Positions 10,691 through 24,351 are shown, counted from the first letter of the stretch. The stretch is 64,000 bases of DNA from Tachypleus tridentatus (GCF_004210375.1 NC_134825.1:42278348-42342347); one strand, 5' to 3'. Numbers and translations: made by a program. Notes: a model not told the origin generated them from the sequence alone.

Positions 10691-11943
10691 ATCATTTTCA
10701 ATGGTAAATGTCCACAGTTTTATGTCTTTTAATTTGTAAGAATAATTTAAAGAAGACAAACTTGCTCTCACATAGAAAAAAACAAGATCTGGTTACAGGA
10801 CTGAATTTTGAATAAAAAGTCAAAGAACAAAAATTATTTTCTCGTTAAAGACAGAGAGCAGATATTCATAGAAATGATCATGATTAATTAGTCCTAGCGT
10901 GGAACTTTCAAATGACAAAAATTTGTTTAAATAATAAAATTTGAGATTCATCTTACAATAGCATTAAGGGTATTTGTTTTCCATTCACGTAGAAAGTATG
11001 AATATGCTATTGTTTGTTTGTTTGCCATTAAGCTTCACAGTAGTTGTCTGTGCTGTGTCCACCATGACTATCGAAACCCGTCTTTTAGCAAATAATGAAA
11101 TGAAATTATATAAAACAGTAATTAAGAATGGTTAAAGTCTGCGTGAATGCCAGTTAGGATACACTGGCCCAGTTTAATTCTCTCAGCAGCTAAATATCAT
11201 TATACACTATGGTATTATTACCGTATAACTCTTGGTATGTCCTGTGGAATCACAGATATTAAAAAATCGCCTTGTGTTAGCCACAGTACTTAGTAGTACA
11301 GAAGTTCATATAAAATATTTTGGAAAAGTGTGTTTAATTGAACCAGCAAAGTTTGCATCCTCTTTAACACAACAAATGTTTTGCTAAATCATTTATTTAT
11401 CTTTAACGATACACATACAAAATTATTCCAATTCTATATGCAGCTATGTAGTGACGCACACATGATGAAAGTTGACCCAAATTCATGTACAGCTGTTTAA
11501 TGACACACATATAGTAGTAGGTTCTAACCATAGAAGCTTATTTATAAAGACAAAAAATATACCTGGTAAATAATATCACTAACTCAATCCAAAATTGCAA
11601 CACTATGAGTCTGCAATGCCAAAAATCAAACAATGATTCATCAGTTGGTTAGCCTCTCTATTATCGACAGTTCCATCCATAACTCTAATAGTATCACATG
11701 ATTTTTGGCCAACTTAGAACATTCAAATGAATCTTAAATCCGTATTGTAAGCTATCAATATGAAATAATTATGAAAATAAAAATGCTTATGTAAAAAACT
11801 GATTAATTGTTTAGAATTTTTTCGCATCCTCAACTGTAAACTCTGTCTCTGTCGACTCTTCTTTGGTTGAGAAGTGAGTCTTATCCCACGGCCACAAAAT
11901 ACAGACTCATTCCACAAAACAAAGAAAAATTAATACCTATAAG
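10691..11943. other. Non-coding, one SINE fragment only
   Basis: Apart from the family B fragment at 11010-11090 nothing is recognised. Confidence 0.5.
11010..11090 (-). repeat. SINE family B fragment
   Basis: TGTTTGTTTGTTTG, then a damaged tail and GACTATCGAAACCCGTCTTT. This is the tail and B-box portion of family B, strongly decayed. Confidence 0.6.
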
Positions 11944-12060
11944 TTCCCTGCTGGTACAGTGGTAAGTCTACGGTTTTACTACGTTAAAATCATGGGTTCG
12001 ATTTTCCACGGTGGACTCAGAAGATAGCCCAATGTGGCTTTGCTATAAGAAAACACTCAC
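11944..12060 (+). repeat. SINE family B, plus orientation
   Basis: The head shows a tRNA-like A box (CTGGTACAGTGGTAAGTCTA) and B box (GGGTTCGATTTTCC). The tail reads AGATAGCCCAATGTGGCTTT. This copy shows the polarity of family B most clearly. Confidence 0.75.
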
Positions 12061-14025
12061 ACGCATAATACCTATAAATGCATATTATGTATATTAAACC
12101 TTTTAACCAATGCCTTTAATGCATCTAACATTAAAGAAATAATTAAATACAACGTATTCAGAACATCCATTAATATTAATATACAGTATCACCGAAACTA
12201 TGTCTCTTGAAAAGCCGGACAACAGTATGCAGAAAACTCCATATACTTCTACCCCTTAACCCTAACAAGGTGAAAGTTGACTCCATTGTCGTTCGCTTCT
12301 GCCAATAAATCCAGAGCTCAGTGCTGGTTCCTAGATGCTGTCTCGAAATAAGATGGATTTGACGTTGGCCCCTAACAACAGCTAGTGACTAATGAAATCT
12401 TCGAGAAGGTGTATTTATATTAGTTTAAAACATCTGGCTGCGACACACGTTACGATTTAGATGTTACAGGAAGTAGATACAGTACATCAAGAAACTAATC
12501 GTGTCCACTTAACCTAACCAAACAAAAGGCTTCGGACTCCAAACAATGTGACGATTGAAGATGATCTTTATAGATACATTCGAATTCAAATTGTTTGACA
12601 TTAAAAATGATAACTTGCTCAACAGCAGAGAAGAGAGCAGTATTGTGATGAACGCATGACTTAAAATCAATTATGATAGGGTATGGATATACATGTTGAC
12701 TGTATTTCAGCCATTGGTTTTAGATAAGTGCACAACGTTGATGGTACCCTAACTACTGGCAGGTACAAATATATTCTTATCCATCATACCATTACTTAAG
12801 GAACAAGACCTGTTGGACAAGAATCCATTTTTCAAGCCATCGACCTAAAGCAAGCAGCAATTACAGTGAACTGTTACTTGACAGGTAAAGGAGCTGCTGG
12901 AAACTTACTCGTATGGCGTAGCTTGAATGAAGACTAGAGATAAGTATCATTATTGTTACATGGGCTTTTATTGAAGCTAGCAAGGTCAAACAGTCTAGTA
13001 TTTCATAATGATAAACTTATAGGGGCACGTAAACAAGATGTGCTGCTCTATTTTAGGCAAGTGTAATATAGTTGTTAATTTTATAACTTTTTTTTTCCTT
13101 TTGTAGCTTCTGTAATAAGGTATTTTCCCAGTGCTCAATTGGCTATTTAATTACAATTACTTATTGTTATGACTTCTGTATTTTCATCCCTTGTGTATTT
13201 CCATATTTATTTTTAATATTGTAAGTGTAAGCCTGATGTAAATAGTTTTGTATATCCGTAATTCTCCACGTAAAATGAAAACTTTCTAGAAGATTTTTCA
13301 AAACAACGTCAGAATTAGAAAACACTTCTTAGCCCATAATTATATTTTAATCTACGAAGTAGAGGCTGTGTTTAGGAAAGAGATTCTTACGACCTAAGAA
13401 AGACATTGCAATACAGCTTTATATATTTCCTGATATCACTAACGGTATGAGAAACAATCATTTTAAATTGATGAAAGTTTATAAGCTTCCAACCACACTT
13501 CGAAACCAATAGCTATTTTAGTGATGAAAATGTGTGAAGGAATTGGAATCACTGCAATCCTATTCGACCACATACTTGTGAAGTCTTCTGATACAACTTC
13601 AAATAACCTGAATGCAACGTCCATGTATAGTGAAAGAATTTGTCAAGATGTTGTGGTTCACGATCGATACTGTGATGCTTTACGACAACTTTTTATGATG
13701 GAAATTGTAGCTACAGGGAATAGTGTGTAATAATTATCATTAGAAAAAGGCGAGTTATGATGGAAGCAAATATATATATATATATGTGTGTGTGTGGTAG
13801 TTCTGAAGGCAATTCCGGATATGAGACTATATATAATGTAATTAACTCTAACAATATGAAAATCAGTGATTATAGGTGAAATTATCCCCTTTCAAGTTAA
13901 AAGTCCAACCTATCGCGTATTCAACATCAGAATTTTTATTAAATCATGTATTTCAACTGCAAAAGCAAATTTGACTACGAATTTTACAAATAGGACTTGG
14001 AGGCTCTATAGTGAAATACACAATA
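12061..14025. other. Non-coding DNA with a microsatellite
   Basis: No exon or classified repeat was recognised. An (AT)n(GT)n microsatellite lies at about 13770-13796. A poorly conserved motif (CTAACGGTATGAGAAACAATC-like) near 13440 seems related to 13845-13930 and 14540-14640. Confidence 0.5.
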
Positions 14026-14144
14026 GTTTATTTGGAATTAAACACATAGACACACATGAACTATTTGTGCAGTGCTTACCACGGGTATCGAAACCAAGTT
14101 TTTAGAGTTGTTAAGTCCACACACATAGCATTGTGTAACTGGAG
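14026..14144 (-). repeat. SINE family B
   Basis: TTTATTTGGAATTAAACACA, then TTACCACGGGTATCGAAACC. Same order as 3500-3615, more diverged. Confidence 0.75.
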
Positions 14145-14949
14145 ACAATCATCAATTGAAAAACACAAGCCCAGATGAAATTCGAATTTGTGTGGTGGGT
14201 ACACATACCACGTGATTTTATATTCCTATTTCAGTGCCACATTTTTCTCTTAATTTGCTGCGTAACACGTGTTCAAAAAAGTTGTTGAGTTGATTTTGTC
14301 TTAGATGCCTTCTTTCCTTTAAAGGTAAAACCTATTGAGGTTTTACGTGTTTTGCCAGTAGACTTTGTTTGCAATGCTCCTTGTTGTGCAAGAATGTATA
14401 CACCAATGTCTTTCAATGGTAAGTAAGGTGATTACGGCCTCAGACATGTGCGAATGAGAATGATTACATGAGTAGCTCTAGTTGCTGTGGGTAAGTCTGA
14501 TGTTACTGATTCAACTATATAACATGTTTAGAAAGTTTAATAACCCTAACAGTACGAAAATCATTAACAATTCTAAATGCAAATTATCTCATTTTAAATT
14601 TAAGCTACAAAACATCGTGTAATCAACTTTAGTTCGAATCAATCGATTTCGAAATAAGTATTAAGGGAGAAGAGCAAGACTGATCAATTAACAACTCCAG
14701 TAATGATGGCAGTCAGAAATACAAATATGAATGTGGAGAGGACACATTTGATGATTTGGGACAACTTATATAAATTTGTTATATGTTTCTGAAGTTGTGT
14801 GTTAGACCTAGTCATTTATTACAAGCAAAATTTGCCATTATTTTCTGTAATATCGAATATAATAATAGTAAGTATGCGTAAATGACAAGGTTTATGAACT
14901 TATGCTTAAATGTAAATCAGAAAACTGTATAAATATATATATATATATA
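14145..14949. other. Non-coding, nothing recognised
   Basis: AT-rich DNA without a supported feature, ending in an (AT)n tract at about 14934-14949 that abuts the next element. Confidence 0.5.
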
Positions 14950-15842
14950 CCCACAATGGGTGATAAAAAGGGTCCCCATTGAAAATGTTAATTTGTTATA
15001 CCTTTTATTAGATAACAAGTTAGGTATTAGATAATAAGGGTGTAAAATTATATGTATTTAGAAAGTACTCGACAATATTTATTCAAATATAATCTCAAAT
15101 CATAATTTCAGCACTGACTTTTGTAAACATCTGAACATTTCGTGATTTTAATTAATTCTCAAATGAAGTTTTATGCACCTGCTGTGTACCTTTCTTAGAA
15201 CTTCTTATTCCAATTAGTCTACAAAATTATCAAACAAGTTTCTCTGCAATTGTGAAGTCGTTAACAGATATCTTAGAAATAAGATGATTGATGTAATGAA
15301 ATGGCCAGGTCAATCATTTGACACCAATCTAATTGAGAATTTATTGCCTGAGCTAAACCGATTAACGAAAGATCACAAGCCAAATATGGAAGATCAATGT
15401 TTTGAAGTACTTAATGAACGAGGACATCAACTACTCAGGAATTTCTGCACAAACTCGATGTGAAGCAGTACTAAAATGCATAGGAATGCAAACCAAATAT
15501 TAACTTGTGAAACTGATTTGTGTTATTTTCAATTTCATTTTTACGTTCAATTATTGCAGAGAAACTTGTTTGACTATTCTGTAGGTTAATTGGAATAAGA
15601 ATGCCTAAGGCATTACAGTACATGCACAACACTTTTTATGACAAAATATGATTAAAATCACAAAAAGCTCAAGTATTTACGAAAGCCAATGTTAAAATCA
15701 GGAACTAAGATTGTATTTGAACATATCTCGTTCGGTGTGTTTTAAAAAAATATAATTTTATAATTTTTTCTGTTATCCAACAAAACGTGTAACAAGTTAA
15801 TAACATTTTTAAAGGGGACCACTTTTATTGTTCCATTCCCCG
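14950..15842 (+). mobile_element. Tc1/mariner-type element with ~300-bp inverted arms
   Basis: The two halves are inverted copies over about 300 bp. The left start CCCACAATGGGTGATAAAAA corresponds to the reverse complement of the right end (CGGGGAATGGAACAATAAAA). Near the centre, 15203-15250 (CTTCTTATTCCAATTAGTCT and onward) pairs with 15549-15601. TA flanks both sides. The roughly 290-bp core encodes a degenerate transposase C-terminus: MKWPGQSFDTNLIENLLPEL, corresponding to the WPGQSPDLNPIENLW signature, followed by FEVLNERGHQLLRNF. It is an internally deleted, foldback-shaped copy and cannot make transposase. Confidence 0.75.
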
Positions 15843-18576
15843 TATGTATGACCTGCATTTATAAATATATATGTTCATTTTCATATTTCATTCTATATGC
15901 AAATAAAGAAGTTATATAGTTTTAAAATTTTCAGACAAATGTTTTTGTCATTCTTTTATATAAAGTCCCTTATCAGTGACTTCGATAGCACCAAAAGGTC
16001 GTTATAATGTTTCTTTGGAATTGTGCTGTGAAGGTAAATCAGAAACGATTATTGAATGCTTGCAACTGTGACTCTCGATGTAAGATTCTCTGCGAATAAT
16101 TCCACAATGGTGTTCTTTGCCACGACTTTCTGAATATCTGGCAGCATTTTATGGATGAATTATCTAAGTAGTTTGAATTCTGTATAGAGATGATTAAAGT
16201 CCAGATCGTTTCCATACAAGTTTTATACACTGTCATATTTTTCACGCTGGTAGCTACAGTAACACTTGTTTTAATGCCAGAAAGCACCTCATATACTGCT
16301 TTATCAAAATGACTGTTCATCACACCTACACAAGCATCAATGCTTCGTAATATTGCACTTTATACCAATGCAAAGCATTAATGGAAACGTGTTCCACTAC
16401 TTTCCCATAGTGGAAATTTCTTACAAATAACAAGTGCCTTGCTGACTAGCAAAATACAGAATAAATGGGTATGTTTTACAATTTGCTGAGGTACTTAATA
16501 TTAGCCAAAGTGTATAATAATTTGCCTATTATTACAGTTTTCTTGCAATAGATACATTACAACATCTTCATTTAGATGGGAAGACTTGGCTATTTAACGG
16601 TGCCAGTCAGTAGTCTCGGTACTGGCACTTGCATCTATACCAGAGCACTGACAGTAAAGTATCGTGTAAGTCATCATCATTGGCTTTTGCTTATACACAC
16701 ATTGAAATGTTCTTTGCAAAATGTAGACCAAAAACATCGCGAAGGTGTACTATTTGGCAGCTATATTGTAGACGTATAATTTGCTGCGCTCATTGGCTAT
16801 GCAGTTTAAGATCTTATGCAGGACTTTGTAGCTGTTCAGCATGGAAAAAATGGACTTTTTCCTGATTGTCGAACATGTGAGACAGAGAAAGTGCAAGTTT
16901 TTGCTGCTGTCATAATATGCTACTAGGTACTCGTACTGAAGCATCCTTTTTAATTAATACTTTATAAACACAGATTTTGGACAAAGCCCAACATATTTTT
17001 GATCATTCTGTGCAACATTGATCTACTCAACTCGAGTTTGTGGTTAACATAGTGAAGGAGATTGTTGACGAACAGTCAGAGGACACTCGAAACGCGAGTC
17101 CTCTCAAAAAATCAGATATAGTGAGTAGACATCATATGCTTACTGCCAACAGACCATCAGTTTGAGATTACAGTGCAATAAAACATCCTTTACTACTTGG
17201 ATGACTATTCTTTCGTCTGTTTTTCCAACAAAATTCTCATGAATTTTCACATCACACGAGTTATCTTTTCTTTGTTGTCGGTGTCCCTTAATTAGTTTAA
17301 AATGATGGCAAACAGTCCAGAGTTGTGATGCACATCTTCCGGAAATTACCACAAGATAACATTCACCGTCATTTCTCGTATGTTGTGATTATCTCACATC
17401 TCAGATACTGTCTTTGCTGAATTCAATGCTGTATCTCAGACATGTTATTTGCTCTGGTTTTAAAGTAGGTTGCCCCCTGTGTCCACTTTCCTATGAATAT
17501 CTAATCTTTGATGATCCAAGTCTCTCATACTATTCAACTGCTCAAATATCACTGTTCTGCAAAGTCCCTATATCTTGGTGCATTCACTGACTGAGTAAAT
17601 TGTAATGTTTACCTTTTAATTATTAAAGGATGTTATATTCTTAATAACCTCAGAATGAGAATGGGGCTTTGCATGGTTTTCTAGATTTTCATAATTCTTC
17701 TTCCAGTCGCTGTATTCTCAAGAGAAGAATGCCATAGTTGCTACACTCATAAGACTTCTTGTCTATTCTCACTTGCAAAAGTAATAGTGGATTATGCTCT
17801 TTATCGTCAGCGGCTGAGAAATATAATGAACCAACAAAAACGATATTTATTTATTACCAGGATAAGTAATCGCGACCATACGTGCCACTAACTCAAGGAA
17901 GTTCATGAAAAGAACATACATTTATTTATCACAACACACACACAGATATATATCACTTAGCCAATATAACTGTTAATTCTTCGACAGTTTCTTTCATTTT
18001 TCAAGCTCATTCATCTTTTGACCGATTTCAGGTTTAAGTGCAGTATCTGACTCAGTAGGTAAAGCCCTTACGATTGATGTGTTGGATTCCGCCCAACATC
18101 TCACATAGTAATTTAATTCAATCCTGCCTAAAATAATTCTTGTTTATAAAATAAAACTATTTTATGACCATTGTCCTTTAACTTTTACTATGAAGCATCA
18201 ATAATGTAGATCAAGATAAAATCATGTAAAAAATTACAAAAGCTTGTAATAAATTTAAGACGATTTAGTCTCACGACATCTTTGTTCTCTTTTTTCGAAT
18301 ATCTCGCCACTCAGTTGATAAGATAAAAATAAAGTCCTGAACATATGTACTACTGATTTCAACAATATATTCCAAAGCTTCTCCCAAAATAACTGACTTT
18401 AAAGTGAGTTGTGCAATAAAACGCAATCAGTCGGACATACAATGTAACTAAAAATGTACATGTGCCTAACATGTCAGTTTAAAAACACAAAACTTTTAAA
18501 GATCTTAAATACACTGAGAATAAACCAGATAGGGGATCAGCACACTTTGTTACCGTCACACTGTTACCAGGAGCAT
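15843..18576. other. Non-coding, unclassified
   Basis: No gene is supported. Short minus-strand frames at 16039-16323, 16750-16944 and 17140-17352 could be scraps of an old transposon, but no catalytic motif is recognisable. Confidence 0.4.
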
Positions 18577-18812
18577 TGTTTGTTTCTTGAATTTCGCGCA
18601 AAGCTACTCGAGGGCTATCTGCGCTAGCCATCCCTAATTTAGCAGTGTAAGACAAGAGGGAAGGCAGCTAGTCATCACCACCCACCGCCAACTCTTTGGC
18701 TACTCTTTTATCACTGAATAGTGAGATTACCGTCACATTATAATGCCCCACGGCTGAAAGGGCGAGCATGTTTGATGCGAACCCACAACCCTCAGATTAC
18801 GAGTTGCATGCC
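18577..18812 (-). repeat. tRNA-headed SINE, family A
   Basis: Starts TGTTTGTTTCTTGAATTTCG, then GCAAAGCTACTCGAGGGCTA, with the family body GGAAGGCAGCTAGTCATCAC and GGGCGAGCATGTTTGATGCG. It ends in the head near ACGAGTTGCATGCC. One of the better preserved copies. Confidence 0.88.
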
Positions 18813-19410
18813 AAGTCTACCAGGAGCAACATGTGACGGATGCATTCTTGTTATACAAGGTTTTGTTCCAAATACTGATTCTGTGACAAGTAGTTTTCTA
18901 AACATAAAACTAACTGGTGACAGTAATAAAATGCTAAGAGATCGTAAACTGTACAATAATTTGGGAAACATTAAAAATTATATAATGGTAACTAAGTCTG
19001 TATTGCGATGCGCTACAGGTGGTAAGGGTGTCATAAACAGTATAAAACATAAAATATAGTGAACATGAGTTAACTCTACAAAGACATTTATTATAATTTA
19101 GTTTAATTTGAATTCAAAACGCCTTTATCAACAGGAGAGGAGCGAGGTGGTGTCCTCCGATACTTGAATTAACTAGTGGTGAAACTAGTAACAAAATTCA
19201 CTAATCACGAAAGATGTAATGAAACCTTTCGTAACGATGTGACGACAATTTGAATGTCGTAACGAAAACTTTTTCCTCACAAAACGTCCATGTCATTACT
19301 CACAATCTGTCTGTAATGAAATGTCCCATAGTCCACGACAGCGGCTTGTTTGCTTTGTATTGTGAGATTATAAAAGTAACGGATTCTATTTTTGGGAAAA
19401 TAATCTTTGC

Positions 19411-19478
19411 TTGTTAAACATAAAGCTACACAACAAGGTATCGAAACTTGATTTTCAACGCTGAGCTACTGAGGGTGG
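19411..19478 (-). repeat. SINE family B fragment
   Basis: ACATAAAGCTACACAACAAG joined to GGTATCGAAACTTGATTTTC, with an internal deletion. Confidence 0.6.
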
Positions 19479-19778
19479 GGCAGGGACAATGGTATGAAAA
19501 AGCTGATAAAATCAAATTATACATATACATACATACATACGTATTCGTATACACACTGTAACTTCAGTTGTCTTAACGTTGATATTCCAAGATTTCTATT
19601 TTCAATGTCTTTTGATAGTTTAATCAATTTTAGATTTTCAGTCTTTGTAAATATCTGTAATATTAAGCCTGATGGACTTTAAGTTAACTAAGATTTCAAA
19701 TTTAATTTTTATATTTGTTATAAACTACATATATTTTCGAAATTCCATAAAGATAACATTACAAGGTTAGTACTACTG

Positions 19779-19997
19779 GTCCGGCGGGTTAATGCGTTCG
19801 ACTCCCCGTCACATGCTCGCTCTTTCAGCCGAGGGGGCATTATAATGTAAAGGTTAATCCCACTATTCGTTGGTTTAAAAAGTAACCCAAGAGCTGGCGA
19901 TGATTAGCTTCCTTCCATCTTGTCTTACCCTGCTAAATTAGGGACAGCTAGCGCAGATAGCCGTTGTATAGCTTTGCGCAGAATTCAAAACAAACAA
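19779..19997 (+). repeat. tRNA-headed SINE, family A, head deleted
   Basis: A remnant of the head (GTTAATGCGTTCGACT) is fused to the body (CACATGCTCGCTCTTTCAGC), continuing to TAGCGCAGATAGCCGTTGTA and GCTTTGCGCAGAATTCAAAA. The B box is lost. Confidence 0.85.
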
Positions 19998-22467
19998 TTA
20001 GTACGTACACAAATCTTAATCCTATATCATGCCTTCAAAGAGCATTTTTTATACACAATGAATTATCCTTAAACCTTCAGGTTGCGTCCTTAACACATAG
20101 ATCCACCACCTTGTATTTCCTACAATATTATGCACATGACTGTTTATTTCGGTAACTTAAAGCATTTCAAATTGATTATCGAAATAAAATTGTCCCACTT
20201 TTATTATTTGATTTTCGAGCATAAATAACAAAGGGCTTTGAATTTTTAAGTTTTTTTTTATTGTGATATTCATAAATACTGTCATATTATTAATTAATTT
20301 AAATTGTATCTCATAGATATTTTTTTGTCAAAATTGGTTTAAAATCATACATAAAAAGTTAGAACTTATAATAATCACGGAAATAACATTATTCATGAAA
20401 ACAAGTTTATCCCGAAGTTTAGTCCTTTAAAAGGCAAAACTTTATTAGTATATATTAGTTTGTGTTTAAACACAAACTTAAAATATCCCTACTTTTTATT
20501 TAATTATAATCATACAAATGTTATCGAATCCTTAAAGCGTTTCAGTTAAGGTAAGATTACTTGTTATAATCATCAACCCTAGAGACTTTTGATTAAATAT
20601 GGTTTTGTACAGACTATTTTTTTTTAGTTGTGAAAGAATGAAACAAAATTTTTATTGTGTCATCCACAACCGAAACCCTAGTATGTTACCGTTTATCAGA
20701 AGTTATATTGTTTAATCACATAGTTCAGTATACAAACCTCAGAATAACCGACAGTATAGTAGTGATGTATGAAACATTAAATACTCCAACCCTAGTGTGA
20801 CTGAACCTCTGTAACTGTTTAAGATGTAATTTATACCTAAAAAAGTATTTATACGATACCGCTTAAGCTATATTTGTCTAACACTTTTTTCAAAACGAAG
20901 TCAAATAAATCATTACAAATATGGGTTAACCGAATAATTTTAGTACTTTTCATAAGTCAAAATAACATGGGCAGCGATTCTAAAGAAAGATAATAATTCT
21001 CAAACAGAACTTTACAGCATTATCGTTTATTAAACATAATTACAAACATGTATCTATGACTTTTAATTGCAGAAAAAATATTACTTAAATCCGTTTTTAG
21101 ATGTCAGTATATAATAATATATATACATATACACGCACTTTTGTTTTTTCACAATAAACCTTGTATTACTTCTCCAACCACGTCAAATCGTGTTATACTA
21201 ACACACAACATAGTGCAGTCTAACATACATACCACATACAATGTTCTAACTCACAACAGCTGAAATTACAAAAGTAGTAGATTTTAACATTTCTATTCCA
21301 CATAATAACAGCAACAATACCGTATTATAGTTGAACAGTGTTTGTACGTCTCAAAACACCACTTATCACAAACATTAGTCACACAGGTGATGAAATTACT
21401 GTTCAGATTGGAAACAAAAATACATATTAATCCCAAATATAATAAACTGTGAAGTTATGGGATCTTGTCGAAACTTAAGGTGATGAAAGAAAGCCTTGAG
21501 CAGGCACAATGGTGACTTTTATATTAACTTTTAAAGTAGCAAATAACAAGTTAATTTGAACTGACAGTACGAAAACAGTGAGAACAATACATTTGGCTCT
21601 GTTCTTCAGTCAGTTAAGTATTGTAAGCTAGTCGACTGAAAAATTATTCAAAAAGAACTAAAGTTATTAAAATACATTTATCATCAAAGTTAAATCTGTA
21701 CAACCTTTGCAGGAAAGGTTTGTTTGTTTGTTTGTTTGTGCAGTTTTATATTATTTTATTGCAGAAAGAACGGAGAAAAATACAAAACAAACAAACGAAA
21801 AAGCTATTCATATAGATCTAATGTTTACAGCATCTGGGTTCATTTTTCATCCTTTAAAGAGGGGGAAGTTAAGTGATGTGTATTTTGTATATATGGCCAA
21901 GATAATAAGGCTGTCACCATCCTTGATTTTGAATTGATGACCAGATAGGTGGGCAGATAATTAACATCATTCTACAACTTGTTATCCATACTACGAAATC
22001 GACTGTCACTATTAATACACCACCCACAGCTCAAAATGTCAGGGAATATTTTAACGTATTACACAGATACAAACCAACTAGTCAATTAAAATCCAGAACT
22101 CTAACATAGACTCAATCCATGCTTAGGAAGTGAAATAAAAACAATGGTATTTAGATTATCTTTCATGGTTTACATAAACAATGAATGTACATCATGTTAA
22201 TCTACTGTATCTATATAAGTGGAGATATTCACAACTAATACAGATACTAAAAACAGGCTCCTTTTATTTCCAAGTCTTATTATTTATGTTAAATTAAAAA
22301 ACAAACAAACCACTTTTATCATTAATTCTAGCTAAAAATGTATTGTTTCAAATAGTTAATATCTCATATTCATGTGTACGAGGTGTTTTATCATGCTATT
22401 TTAAACGTTGTCAGATGGGTGGTAAAATACAAATAGAAAATACTCTTATCCATGTACAAACAATGAA
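19998..22467. other. Non-coding, nothing classified
   Basis: AT-rich DNA. It includes a perfect 22-bp palindrome at 20457-20478 and (GTTT)n at 21719-21739. No gene or classified repeat. Confidence 0.5.
20457..20478. repeat. Perfect 22-bp palindrome
   Basis: AGTTTGTGTTT followed by its exact reverse complement AAACACAAACT, with no loop. The surroundings are unrelated AT-rich DNA. Confidence 0.95.
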
Positions 22468-23084
22468 GAACAGTGATTCACAACTATGGTTTACAGTTCT
22501 CTAGGGGACCACAACAGTACTTGAGAAGATCCACATTGATAAGTTAAATTTATGGAATCCTCATTTACTCAGAGTAAGAAATAAAATGAAATGCCAAAAC
22601 ATTTTAAAACTAATATAGTAATATAAATATAAATATAAATATACATCCCAAATTAATAATTGTAGTTAACATAAATTATGTAAATTCGTTTTGTGCGTGG
22701 TGTTGTTGCCTGTGGATCATGAGACAAGACAGTTGATTTACAGTTGGATTGATGGATATAAAATTGAAGTATAAATATTATATAAATGTGGAACCAGATC
22801 TTCATTTCAAACTGTCAAAAAATGACCAAGATTTTTCCAAGAATATTTCAGTGAAGCAGTATCATCCTTCACATTAACGCAAGTTGTAAGATTAAAAAAA
22901 AATCCATATTTAAAGCTATTTTATTATTCTTTTCTTAAAAATAGAATCAAACTGTAAAGGTAGTAAAATATGCACTATTTACACATGATAAAATCTATCT
23001 TCAAAGGGAAGCAGTCTGCCAATACAGTAAAAAAAGTGTAAGGGGGTCCACTGGTTTGGCAAAGTTTGGGAGCCTATGGTGTAG
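22468..23084. mobile_element. hAT-like non-autonomous element
   Basis: 617 bp flanked by the identical octamer ACAATGAA at 22460-22467 and 23085-23092, the 8-bp target duplication size of hAT elements. The left end (ACAGTGATTCACAACTATGG, then CTAGGGGACCAC) and, on the opposite strand, the right end (CCATAGGCTCCCAAACTTTG, then GTGGACCCCC) have the style of hAT termini. The inverted match is weak. No transposase is encoded. Confidence 0.55.
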
Positions 23085-24351
23085 ACAATGAATTAAAGTC
23101 ACACTCTTGTTGAAAAAGTTTAGGTATTTAAGTAGTGAGTTTATTGAGCAACAAATGCATTATAGAATGTTTGATATATCAATCTAATTTTAAACCATAA
23201 AAGATAGTGATTTTGATTTGTATATAAAATTAAAATATTTTTTTCTTGACAAAAATTACATAACTTCCCAATATATGATCTTAATCAAGCAACACACCAT
23301 GTGGTACTTTTTCAGTTGTTTTGATCTGTGGGTGTATAAATATTTGGAATAAATTAAAACTGAATTACTGATCAGTCTTACTTGAAGAGCTATCAAAAAC
23401 GAATGGTGGTTATTCAGTACAGAGGTGTAAAAATAAAAAACAAATATGGTAAATTGATTATCAAATGTATAGAAAATAAATGCTACAAGTAGGTTAGGTC
23501 TAACAATGTTATTTAAATACATGAAGCTCAAATTTATTTAAAATCTTTAACTGATACAACAATAACAATTTTTTGCTTACTTACATCAATTTGATAAAAT
23601 TCAAAAGCATAAATTTGTTTCAAATTTTCATTGTATTAAATTTTTCACACAAACGAGCCATTATAACAACAAATTATAAAACATCAAAAGTGTTGGACTT
23701 AATAATAAGTAAAAATTAGTTTTATAGTTCTGTTACTGTTAAGAATATTTCAAACGAGAACACTTTTTTTTTTACAAGTTACATGAAAACTGATAAAAAT
23801 ATCATTTGTGATAGATATCATGCTGGAAAGTACTTGTTTATACTATATTCCTATTAACCTGTCCATTAAGGATTTGAAATATGAGGTGTGTAAAACAACA
23901 TTTGAAACCTGTGTTGTTTGTGTTTCATAAATTACTGTACAGGAAGATTTCTGTGGAATGAACTTTACAGAAAAGTTGATTTATGATAGGAAATGTTTGT
24001 CTGAAACATTATTTATAGATGCAGTAGAAAAGGTCAGTATTATAATTATCATTGTTTCACAAAATTTTGGCATTTGACACTGTATAATAGATGTTTACAT
24101 ATGTACACATCATTTTTAGTGAAGTTTTAGTTTTCATTGTAGAATGAATAATTTTCCACTTGTTTTTCCTTCGCAGTACAAAATAATTCATATAGTAATA
24201 AAGTAATACTATTAAAATAATAATACAAATCAGAATATTTTGAAAGGGTAAACAACTTTCTATAAAACTTTCATATAACACACATTAAACCTCTTCACAA
24301 ATTCAATGGGGTAAGTGGGGTTAGCTGCAAATTTTGTTGGCACACCATATT
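23085..24351. other. Region 3' of ACOT9, probable 3' UTR and flank
   Basis: AT-rich DNA directly downstream of the ACOT9 stop codon on the minus strand. A minus-strand AATAAA at about 23533-23539 is one possible polyadenylation signal and would give a 3' UTR of about 0.8 kb. Several other AT-rich hexamers make the choice uncertain. Confidence 0.35.

Noticed and set aside
16039..17352. Minus-strand frames that might be transposon scraps
   Set aside because: No catalytic or DNA-binding motif recognised and no terminal repeats found, so no family call is justified.
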